The notes below the pieces were generated by a model. It was not told where the DNA came from, ran no database searches, and saw only the letters and a program-made list of their open reading frames with translations. A DNA stretch of 64,000 nucleotides from Prolixibacteraceae bacterium. Its GTDB lineage: Bacteria > Bacteroidota > Bacteroidia > Bacteroidales > Prolixibacteraceae. The stretch is taken from NCBI GenBank assembly GCA_028282195.1, contig JANQII010000102.1, forward strand, positions 20,799-84,798, given 5' to 3'. The position numbers were made by a program, and so were the translations under genes. How positions within the stretch are numbered: position 1 is the first letter of the stretch; each line of letters opens with the position of its first letter. Of the stretch, positions 1 to 7,768 are shown piece after piece.

Positions 1-1
1 T

Positions 2-1396
2 ATCCGTTTAAACGAGGATCAGGTAAAAAAATACATCGAATTATTTGATTCAAATGTAAATGAAGGTACTAAACCATTGAAGTTTGTTCCTGCTTCAGGC
101 GCTGCAAGTCGCATGTTTAAATCTTTGTTTTCTGCCAAAGAAAAACTGGATGCAGGTGCATCTGAAGAAGAAATTTTAAAAGATAATGATATTAACCAAT
201 TTCTGACTGATTTACAGAAGTACGCTTTCCTTCCTGAACTGGAAAAACTAGCCGGTAAAAGTTCATCGGAATTGAGTTTGCTGGAAATTCTAAACCTTGT
301 TCTTACCGAAGAAGGGCTTAACTACGGAAATCTTCCAAAAGGTTTACTATTGTTTCACAAATATGAAGACAAGGCCAGAACCCCGTTTGAGGAACATTGT
401 GTAGAAGGCGCCCTTCATGCAAAAGATAACCGTTCAGGTGTTCAGCTCCATTATACGGTTTCACCGGAACATCAGCAAGCTTTTGAGGCTCATTTAAAAG
501 ACATCAAGTCTAAATACGAAAGCAGGTTTGGGGTTAGTTACTCAATTAGTTTCAGCCAGCAAAAACCATCAACCGATACCATTGCCACAACAATGGATAA
601 TGAGCCATTCCGAAATAAGGATGGAACTCCACTCTTTAGGCCGGGTGGACACGGTGCTTTGCTTGAAAACCTGAATGACCTGGATGCCGATATCATCTTC
701 ATAAAAAATATCGACAATGTAGTTCCTGACTTTATAAAAGATGAAACAATAAATTATAAGAAAGCCCTGGCTGGCCTGTTGATTTATTACCAGAAGAAAA
801 TATTTGATTATCAGCGTATTTTTGATACCCATCATTATTACGCGCTTGATAGTGCATTCTTTGCTGAAGCTTCAAACTTTCTGGAAAATATTTTGAATTC
901 GAAACCACCACAAAGTCAGTATTATACTGAAAAAGAAGATTTATACCATTACCTGAAAGCCAAATTTAACCGGCCAGTCCGGGTTTGTGGCATGGTTAAA
1001 AATGAAGGTGAACCTGGAGGAGGTCCTTTCTGGTCAAAGAACAGAGATGGGTCGGTGTCTCTTCAGGTTGTAGAAAGTTCGCAAATAGATTTGGATAATG
1101 CCCAACAAAAAGAGTTAGTGAACAATGCAACCCACTTCAACCCTGTTGATTTAATTTGTGCGGTAAAAAATTTCAAAGGTGAAAAATTTGACCTTTTAAA
1201 ATACAGAGACCCTAAAACGGGTTTTATCTCTTATAAATCGAAAGATGGAAAAGAACTGAAAGCCCAGGAACTACCAGGGTTATGGAATAGTGCTATGGCA
1301 GATTGGAATACCTTGTTTGTTGAAGTTCCGATAATAACGTTTAACCCGGTAAAGACGGTGAATGACCTGTTAAGAAAGGAACACCAGCCGGAGTGA
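2..1396 (+). CDS. DUF4301 family protein (5' end truncated by the window edge)
   Basis: The frame is open from base 2 (IRLNEDQVKKYIELFDSNVNEGTKPLKFVPASGAASRMFK...), so the track's TTG start at 77 is internal; FVPASGAASRMFK is typical of DUF4301. Confidence 0.8.
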   Translation: MRLNEDQVKKYIELFDSNVNEGTKPLKFVPASGAASRMFKSLFSAKEKLDAGASEEEILKDNDINQFLTDLQKYAFLPELEKLAGKSSSELSLLEILNLVLTEEGLNYGNLPKGLLLFHKYEDKARTPFEEHCVEGALHAKDNRSGVQLHYTVSPEHQQAFEAHLKDIKSKYESRFGVSYSISFSQQKPSTDTIATTMDNEPFRNKDGTPLFRPGGHGALLENLNDLDADIIFIKNIDNVVPDFIKDETINYKKALAGLLIYYQKKIFDYQRIFDTHHYYALDSAFFAEASNFLENILNSKPPQSQYYTEKEDLYHYLKAKFNRPVRVCGMVKNEGEPGGGPFWSKNRDGSVSLQVVESSQIDLDNAQQKELVNNATHFNPVDLICAVKNFKGEKFDLLKYRDPKTGFISYKSKDGKELKAQELPGLWNSAMADWNTLFVEVPIITFNPVKTVNDLLRKEHQPE

Positions 1397-1443
1397 GAAC
1401 TTTAGGAAAGTATTGTTATTTTTGCATACGCAATTGATATTTT

Positions 1444-2862
1444 ATGAACGAGGACGCAAGAGATTTTTACGAAGGTGATGACATAATTGAAGCTGTTGGC
1501 CGTTTTAAGAAAATGATGGCCAGTAAGCAATTTCAATATTTCGATGTATATGAAATTGAAGGAATTGGTGACTTCTTCCTTGATGAAGGAAAAATAAAGA
1601 TGGCTCAGGAAGCTATTGACTTTGGCCTTGAAATGCATGCTTCTGCAATTTCCCTAAAGATTAAAAAAGCCCAAATTTTATTGGTCGATGGTAAAGTCGA
1701 AGAAGCCCTTGAAATAACTCAATTCGTTGAAAAGATTGAAGATACGAACTCTGATGTATACCTGATAAAAGGATCAGCATTAATTCTGCTGGGCAAAGAT
1801 GAAGAAGCAATTGAAGCTTATGAAAAGTCTATTTTCTACAGCTATGAAGAGCAAGATGAATTGCATTATAACATTGGAATTACTTTGGGCCAGGCTGGTT
1901 ATACCCAAAAAGCGATTGAGTTTTTAAGTCGTGCCCACGATCTTAACCCGAAGAACGAACTTGTATTGTACGAGTTAGGCTACTATTTTGATAAAGAGCT
2001 AAAATCTGAAGAAACCATTAACTATTATAACAAGTACCTGGATATTGATCCTTTTAATTCATCGGTTTGGTACAACCTGGGGATTACATACAACCGCACT
2101 GGCGAATATAAAAAAGCAGTTGAAGCGTATGATTATTCAATAGCCCTGAACGATCAGTTTGAGCAGTCATACTTTAACAAGGCTAATGCGCTCACAAACG
2201 ACAATTGTTACGAAGAAGCGATTGAGTGTTACAAAGCGTATTTAGGACTTGACAAAGATAATGATGACGCTTACTGCTATTTAGGCGAGTGTTACATGAA
2301 CCTAAACCGTAACAATGAAGCTTTGATTAGTTATCAAAAAGCAATTCGTTTAAATAAAAATAACGCAAATGCCTGGTACGGTTCTGGTTTAATTATGTGG
2401 ATGGAGGGTCAATTAACCGAAGGACAGACATTCATCAAAAAAGCCATTAAGCTTGATGAAGAGAATGCTGATTTTTGGATGATCTACGGGAAGATAAACG
2501 AGGAACTTGGGTTGTATGAACAAGCTGAATCAGCATTTGAGATGTCAACCATGCTTGAGCCAATAAATTCTGAATGTTGGGTTTATTATGCCGAAATGCA
2601 ATACGACCTGGGCAAACTAAGTAAAGCAATTGATATACTGAAGCAAGCCTGTAAATATATTTCTGACGATTCGGGCATTAATTACAGGCTAACTGCATAT
2701 TTGCTGGAAAACAAGGAAGAAACATCCGCAACCGGTTATTTTGAAAAAGCGCTTAAAGCTGACTTCAACGGCCATAACGATCTATTCAACTACTACCCTG
2801 AGGCCAACCAGAACGAAACAATAAAAAAGCTCATAAAAAAATACCAATCCTCTAAATTATAA
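1444..2862 (+). CDS. Tetratricopeptide repeat protein
   Basis: 472 aa with many TPR motifs (e.g. WYNLGITYNRTGEYKKAVEAYDYSIALN); TATTTTTG -7 element just upstream (~1421). Confidence 0.9.
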   Translation: MNEDARDFYEGDDIIEAVGRFKKMMASKQFQYFDVYEIEGIGDFFLDEGKIKMAQEAIDFGLEMHASAISLKIKKAQILLVDGKVEEALEITQFVEKIEDTNSDVYLIKGSALILLGKDEEAIEAYEKSIFYSYEEQDELHYNIGITLGQAGYTQKAIEFLSRAHDLNPKNELVLYELGYYFDKELKSEETINYYNKYLDIDPFNSSVWYNLGITYNRTGEYKKAVEAYDYSIALNDQFEQSYFNKANALTNDNCYEEAIECYKAYLGLDKDNDDAYCYLGECYMNLNRNNEALISYQKAIRLNKNNANAWYGSGLIMWMEGQLTEGQTFIKKAIKLDEENADFWMIYGKINEELGLYEQAESAFEMSTMLEPINSECWVYYAEMQYDLGKLSKAIDILKQACKYISDDSGINYRLTAYLLENKEETSATGYFEKALKADFNGHNDLFNYYPEANQNETIKKLIKKYQSSKL

Positions 2863-2929
2863 ATTGCTGGTCAGGCTACCCCATTGTTAAAATGCTTAAC
2901 TTGCAACTTTTCTACAAACGACTAAAAGA

Positions 2930-3688
2930 ATGAATTTCAATTTACCTTTACTACCTGAACGCCCTGAAAAACCAAGGCAATCTGGTCTTACTATGGTTAT
3001 GGACAAAGGATTAAGCACACGGGAAGCTGAAAACCTTTGTGAAGTAGCATCTTCTTATATTGATATGGTAAAACTTGGTTTTGGCACAGGCCTTATAACA
3101 CCAAACACAAAAGAAAAAATCAAAATATATCAAAGTGCTGGAATCACCCCTTATTTCGGTGGAACCATGTTTGAAGCCTTTATTGCCCGCGACATGTTCG
3201 ATGAGTTCATACAATTTATTAGCGAATGCGGAGTGAACATGGCTGAAGTATCTGATGGCGTACTTCCAATTGAACACAATAAAAAATGTGAATACATTCA
3301 AGGTCTCGCTAAAGATTTTACGGTTCTTTCAGAAGTTGGTACAAAACTAAAAGGAAAGGAAATCAGCAATGAAGAGTGGATTAACTGGATGAAAAAAGAA
3401 CTGGAAGCCGGTGCCTGGAAGGTAATTGCCGAAGCCAGGGAAAGTGGTAATATTGGCATTTACAAAGAAGATGGTTCTGCTAACAGCCAATTGATCCTTG
3501 ATATACGTGAACAAATTGATGTTTCTAAGATATTGTGGGAATCTCCATTAAAAAGCCAGCAGGTGTGGTTTATCAAATTGCTTGGTCCTAACGTGAATCT
3601 TGGAAATATTAATAGCAATGAAGTAATTGCTTTGGAAACACTTCGCCTTGGATTAAGAGGGGACACATTACTCAGTTTTCTTCCTTAA
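2930..3688 (+). CDS. comA: Phosphosulfolactate synthase (ComA family)
   Basis: 252 aa; DKGLSTREAENL, KLGFGTGLI, GITPYFGGTMFEAF, EVSDG, ESPLKSQQVWFIKLLGPNVNLGNI resemble ComA. Confidence 0.85.
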   Translation: MNFNLPLLPERPEKPRQSGLTMVMDKGLSTREAENLCEVASSYIDMVKLGFGTGLITPNTKEKIKIYQSAGITPYFGGTMFEAFIARDMFDEFIQFISECGVNMAEVSDGVLPIEHNKKCEYIQGLAKDFTVLSEVGTKLKGKEISNEEWINWMKKELEAGAWKVIAEARESGNIGIYKEDGSANSQLILDIREQIDVSKILWESPLKSQQVWFIKLLGPNVNLGNINSNEVIALETLRLGLRGDTLLSFLP

Positions 3689-3819
3689 TACTAATTTACC
3701 AAAATTTAACACAAGCGAAATAAAATCATAAAGACATCATAATCAGAAACTTGAAACAATTACCAAAAGATAAAACTCAACTCTTATTTAGATTTAATAA
3801 AAATTTACACCGGTTTTCT

Positions 3820-3849
3820 TTTGATTTTTAAATCTTAAGTCTATTTTTG
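3820..3849 (+). promoter_or_regulatory. Bacteroidota sigma-ABfr-type promoter upstream of the leader peptide
   Basis: TTTG (3820-3823), 18-nt spacer, TATTTTTG (3842-3849), matching TTTG-N~19-TAnnTTTG. Confidence 0.7.
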
Positions 3850-3880
3850 AATCGTATTAAAAGACAAAAAAGTCTCATAA

Positions 3881-3973
3881 ATGAGTAATCACACTTCTGT
3901 AAATAAAATGATGAATGTTGCATGTGCTATGATGTGTATGTGTAGAAATCATTTTGTGCAGAAGGAAGAATGA
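3881..3973 (+). CDS. Putative Cys/Met-rich leader peptide (30 aa), attenuator uORF
   Basis: ATG at 3881: MSNHTSVNKMMNVACAMMCMCRNHFVQKEE, stop TGA 3971-3973; 3 Cys and 5 non-initiator Met, mostly in codons 10-21; followed by a terminator just before the operon. Confidence 0.7.
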   Translation: MSNHTSVNKMMNVACAMMCMCRNHFVQKEE

Positions 3974-4039
3974 ATATGAACTAATATATTGAATCGATAT
4001 AAACTCAAAAGCCCTTCTGTACCAGCAGAGGGGTTTTTT
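3892..4039 (+). promoter_or_regulatory. Candidate trp-like transcription attenuator (segments 1-4)
   Basis: Seg1 CTTCTGTA 3894-3901; seg2 GTGCAGAAGG 3956-3965; seg3 CCCTTCTGTAC 4012-4022; seg4 CAGAGGGG 4026-4033. 1:2 (8 bp), 2:3 (10 bp, one GU) and 3:4 (8 bp + U-run) pairings are mutually exclusive. Confidence 0.7.
4012..4039 (+). terminator. Rho-independent terminator (attenuator 3:4 hairpin)
   Basis: CCCTTCTG-TACCAG-CAGAGGGG followed by TTTTTT (4034-4039), immediately upstream of the next CDS. Confidence 0.8.
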
Positions 4040-4052
4040 ATTGAAAAAAATT

Positions 4053-4949
4053 ATGGTTGAACTTTTAAAAACAAATCGAACTGATTCGCTAAACACCAGG
4101 GAACTGATCCTCCAGAAGTACCTTAAGAGAGAACTCAAAACCGGGGTCTTTCTGCAAACGTGCAACAGAATTGAATGGTACAAGGGAGATGGGGACATTA
4201 CCGAAAATATTGCTCGTCACCTGTTTCGTGTTGTAGCAGGATTAGAGTCTGCTCTAATTGGAGAAACTGCAATTGCCGGACAAGTTAAGCGTGCCTATCG
4301 TCTGGCTCATGAAAACGGAAGGCTAAGCAAGAGCCTTCACAAACTTTTTCAAACATCATTTTTTGTTGCAAAAAAGGTGAAGAGGGAAACAGGCATTTCA
4401 AAAGGTGCAATGTCCCATGGGCAATCAGTTGTACAAATTCTTCAGAATAAAAAAACGAACCTTGCGAACCAAAAGGTCACGCTTATTGGAGCAAACAATC
4501 TTACTGAAAGTATTATCCGGTTTTTAAGGTCTAAGGGGGCAAGCGTTTTCTTTATTGGAAACAGAACTTTTGAAAAGGCATCAACCCTTGCAAGCAAATA
4601 TGACGGTAAAGCTTTCCAATTTCAGGAATTACCAAACATCCTGGAAGAAACGGACATTCTTATCTCTGCCACTTCAGCCCCACACCAGGTATTAAAAAAA
4701 GAGCAGCTTCCTAAAAACAAGCAAATGATACTATTTGATTTAGCTGTTCCCCGGGATATCGACCCAAGGGTTTCTGACCTGGAGAATATGGAACTATTCA
4801 ATATTCAGGAAATTGAACAAGAAATTATTAAAAACCGCAAACTGCGCTCTGAAGAAGTTTTAAAAGCTGAAGCTATTATTGAGTATGAACTGGAACGTTT
4901 CTTTGAAACTTTCGCAAAATCAGTTAACCAACAAAAACTTGCAGTATGA
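4053..4949 (+). CDS. Short glutamyl-tRNA reductase-like protein (HemA paralogue lacking most of the C-terminal dimerisation domain)
   Basis: ~298 aa; catalytic QTCNRIEWY, VAGLESALIGE.AIAGQVKRAY, NAD-binding VTLIGANNLTE; ends soon after the NAD domain. ATG at 4053 preferred over TTG 4041. Confidence 0.85.
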   Translation: MVELLKTNRTDSLNTRELILQKYLKRELKTGVFLQTCNRIEWYKGDGDITENIARHLFRVVAGLESALIGETAIAGQVKRAYRLAHENGRLSKSLHKLFQTSFFVAKKVKRETGISKGAMSHGQSVVQILQNKKTNLANQKVTLIGANNLTESIIRFLRSKGASVFFIGNRTFEKASTLASKYDGKAFQFQELPNILEETDILISATSAPHQVLKKEQLPKNKQMILFDLAVPRDIDPRVSDLENMELFNIQEIEQEIIKNRKLRSEEVLKAEAIIEYELERFFETFAKSVNQQKLAV

Positions 4950-5176
4950 AAGAAAAAGCCTACAGGAGCGTAGCTAAAACAGTTTCATGGAGGACACTTG
5001 GAACAATAGACACCATAATAATTGCGTGGTTTGTTGTAGGGAAACTTGAATTTGCAATTACAATTGGTGGCGTAGAGTTACTTACAAAAATGGTTTTGTA
5101 CTACTTTCATGAGCGTACATGGAACAAAATAAAGTTTGGAAAAACAAACGAATCAGATATTGAATATCACATTTAA
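4946..5176 (+). CDS. DUF2061 small membrane protein
   Basis: 76 aa; KTVSWRTLGTIDTIIIAWFVVGKLEFAITIGGVELLTKMVLYYFHERTW is typical of DUF2061; ATGA overlap with the preceding CDS. Confidence 0.85.
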   Translation: MKEKAYRSVAKTVSWRTLGTIDTIIIAWFVVGKLEFAITIGGVELLTKMVLYYFHERTWNKIKFGKTNESDIEYHI

Positions 5177-5177
5177 A

Positions 5178-5645
5178 ATGGAAAAGAACTTTTTACCCAT
5201 AGCAATCAATATTTCCGGCGAAAAGATACTTGTCATCGGCGGAGGCAAATCTGCCTGGAGCAAAATTCAAATCCTGCAACGTTTTGATGCGGAGATTGAA
5301 GTGATTGCGAAAGAAGTTAGTCGGGAGATTAAGGAAAGTGGCATTCAATATAAAGAAAAAGCATACGAAGCTCCAGATTTAAACGGATACCTGATGCTTT
5401 ACTCTTGCACCAATAATCCTGAGTTGGATAAACAAATTGAAAGTGATGGCAGAAAAGCAGGAGTACTAGTCAATATCCATGACAAACCAAGGCTATGCCA
5501 GTTTGTTTCACCGGCCATTTACCAGGATGGTGATATTCGGGTAGCAGTAAGCTCAAATGCAAAAAATGTATTTGCATCCATACAGATTAGAAATGAGATA
5601 CAAGAATTTTTAGAAAACAAAAAAGCTAAAGAGATAGAAAGATGA
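5178..5645 (+). CDS. Precorrin-2 dehydrogenase / sirohydrochlorin ferrochelatase (Met8/CysG N-terminal-like)
   Basis: MEKNFLPIAINISGEKILVIGGGKSAWSKIQIL Rossmann motif and siroheme operon context; ATG 5178 preferred over 5136. Confidence 0.85.
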   Translation: MEKNFLPIAINISGEKILVIGGGKSAWSKIQILQRFDAEIEVIAKEVSREIKESGIQYKEKAYEAPDLNGYLMLYSCTNNPELDKQIESDGRKAGVLVNIHDKPRLCQFVSPAIYQDGDIRVAVSSNAKNVFASIQIRNEIQEFLENKKAKEIER

Positions 5646-7432
5646 GCATCAAATTAAGCCCATTAAATGAGAACCAGCTTAAAGCCCTCGAACAGCTTAG
5701 CGAGGGATTGGAGAAAGAGCAAGCCATTTGGTTGAATGGCTACTTTCAGGGGCTGACCGGAGCAAAACTTAACGGACATGCCCCACAGGCCAGTAATGGA
5801 GAAAGCATACCTACTGCTGTTGAGCAAATACCACTGACCATTCTTTATGGTACACATACAGGCCGTTGCGAAAACTTAGCAAAAAAGCTATGCGAACTGG
5901 CATCAGGAAAAGGCATTGATTGTAAAATTCACCCAATGGATGATTACAAACCCAGGCAGTTGAAAGATGAAAAGAACCTGTTTGTGATTGTAAGCACCCA
6001 TGGTGAAGGCGAACCTCCTGAAATGGCTGAAGAGTTTCACGAATTCATTATGGGAAAAAGGCTTCCAAAACTAAATGGATTGAATTACTCTGTCCTTGCT
6101 TTGGGAGATAAAAGTTATAAACTGTTCTGCCAAACAGGAATTGATATTGACAATGCATTGAAAAAAGCCGGTGCAGCAGAACTGTATCCCATTGTGAAAT
6201 GTGATGTTGATTTTGAAGATAATGCTGAAAGCTGGACAAATGCTGTAATTGATAAACTGGCAAGTACATTACCTGCCCAAACTCAATCATCAGCAAGTTT
6301 AAAGCAGCAAGTTGAAAGCAAAACGTATACAAAAAAGAATCCTTTTAAAGCAACGGTAATTGATAAAACCAGAATAACCGGACGAGATTCCGATAAGGAA
6401 GTATTTCATTTAGAAATATCGCTGGAAGATTCCGGTATAACTTATGAACCAGGTGATTCCTTAGGAATAATCACTGAAAATCCGCCACAGTTGGTAAATC
6501 AGATTATTGAAAAACTGGGAGTTGATAAATCAGAACTGGTTGAAACAAAAGAAGGGCAAGTACCTTTTGAAGAAGCATTGAAGCATCATGTTGAAATAAG
6601 CCTGTTAACACGGGATGTTATTCAAAAATATGCAGACAAAACACAAACAGAAGGTGTTGCAAAGATTCTGGAGGATGATCAGTTACTTGATGAGTATTTG
6701 TATGGTTACGATGTTTTAGACTTGTTAACTGAGTTTCCTTTTGAGTTTACTGCTTCTGCTTTTATTGAATTATTAAGGCCGCTTCCGGCACGTTTATACT
6801 CAATATCGTCAAGTCAGGCAGCCGTAGAAGATGAAGTCCACATTACGGTTTCCAGGGTAAATTACAACAACAAAGGACGGGAACGGGTTGGCGCCTGTTC
6901 AAGCTTTTTAGCAGACCGAATTGAAGTTGATGATGAGTTATTGATTTATATAGACAAGAACCCAAACTTCAGGCTACCACTAAACGGAACACCAATTATT
7001 ATGGTGGGTGCAGGAACCGGAATTGCCCCTTATCGTGCATTCTTACAGGAAAGGGAAACCAACAACCAAAAAGGCAACAGCTGGCTGTTCTTTGGAGATA
7101 GACGGTTTAATTCTGATTTTCTGTATCAGCTTGAATGGCAGAAACTACTAAAAAAAGGTTACCTGGAGAAAATTCATCTTGCCTTCTCCCGTGATCAGGA
7201 TGAAAAGATTTACGTTCAGCACAAACTGAAAGAAAATCAGGAAGAACTTTTCAAATGGATTGAAAAAGGAGCAAACTTTTACCTCTGTGGCGATATGAAA
7301 TACATGGCCAAAGATGTACAGCAAACCTTGCTTGAAATTATTCAGGCACAAGGGGGTTTAACTCCAGAAAAAGCGAAAGAATACTTTAAAAAATTAAAAA
7401 AAGAAAAACGCTTCCAGGCGGATGTGTATTGA
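5642..7432 (+). CDS. cysJ: Sulfite reductase [NADPH] flavoprotein alpha component
   Basis: 596 aa; flavodoxin (ILYGTHTGRCENLAKKL), FAD (RLYSISSS) and NADPH (VGAGTGIAPYRAFLQER) motifs, C-terminal VY. Confidence 0.95.
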   Translation: MSIKLSPLNENQLKALEQLSEGLEKEQAIWLNGYFQGLTGAKLNGHAPQASNGESIPTAVEQIPLTILYGTHTGRCENLAKKLCELASGKGIDCKIHPMDDYKPRQLKDEKNLFVIVSTHGEGEPPEMAEEFHEFIMGKRLPKLNGLNYSVLALGDKSYKLFCQTGIDIDNALKKAGAAELYPIVKCDVDFEDNAESWTNAVIDKLASTLPAQTQSSASLKQQVESKTYTKKNPFKATVIDKTRITGRDSDKEVFHLEISLEDSGITYEPGDSLGIITENPPQLVNQIIEKLGVDKSELVETKEGQVPFEEALKHHVEISLLTRDVIQKYADKTQTEGVAKILEDDQLLDEYLYGYDVLDLLTEFPFEFTASAFIELLRPLPARLYSISSSQAAVEDEVHITVSRVNYNNKGRERVGACSSFLADRIEVDDELLIYIDKNPNFRLPLNGTPIIMVGAGTGIAPYRAFLQERETNNQKGNSWLFFGDRRFNSDFLYQLEWQKLLKKGYLEKIHLAFSRDQDEKIYVQHKLKENQEELFKWIEKGANFYLCGDMKYMAKDVQQTLLEIIQAQGGLTPEKAKEYFKKLKKEKRFQADVY

Positions 7433-7768
7433 GTTGCGGGTTGCGGGTTACGGGTTACTGTTATCAAATAACTAATGATCAATAATCAATGACCAATAAC
7501 TAATAACAAATGACTATTTACTAATGACTAAAATGAAACAAGATACTGGATGCCTGATGTTGGATACTTGATAGCCCGTAGGGCTAAAACATTAGTAGCC
7601 CGGGGTAAATGATACCGGGAATTCGGGGGAATGCAATCCCGGGATATAATGATCAGGCCATAAAGGCGCAACTGCATTCATTGCAAATAATAATGGATTT
7701 TCATGCGCCGCAAACAAACAAGTAAAAGGAAGCAATGAGAGATAAAATGATTTTAAATACTGAGAAAA
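7433..7768. repeat. Intergenic repeat cluster inside the cysJ-cysI spacer (heptad repeats plus GTA-loop palindrome)
   Basis: gttgcgg gttgcgg gttacgg gttactg; taactaa tgatcaa taatcaa tgaccaa taactaa; TAGCCC-GTA-GGGCTA at 7573-7587. Confidence 0.7.

Noticed and set aside
3875-4198. 107-aa minus-strand ORF over the attenuator region
   Set aside because: Antisense to both the leader peptide and the HemA-like gene; His/Ser/Leu-rich shadow ORF.
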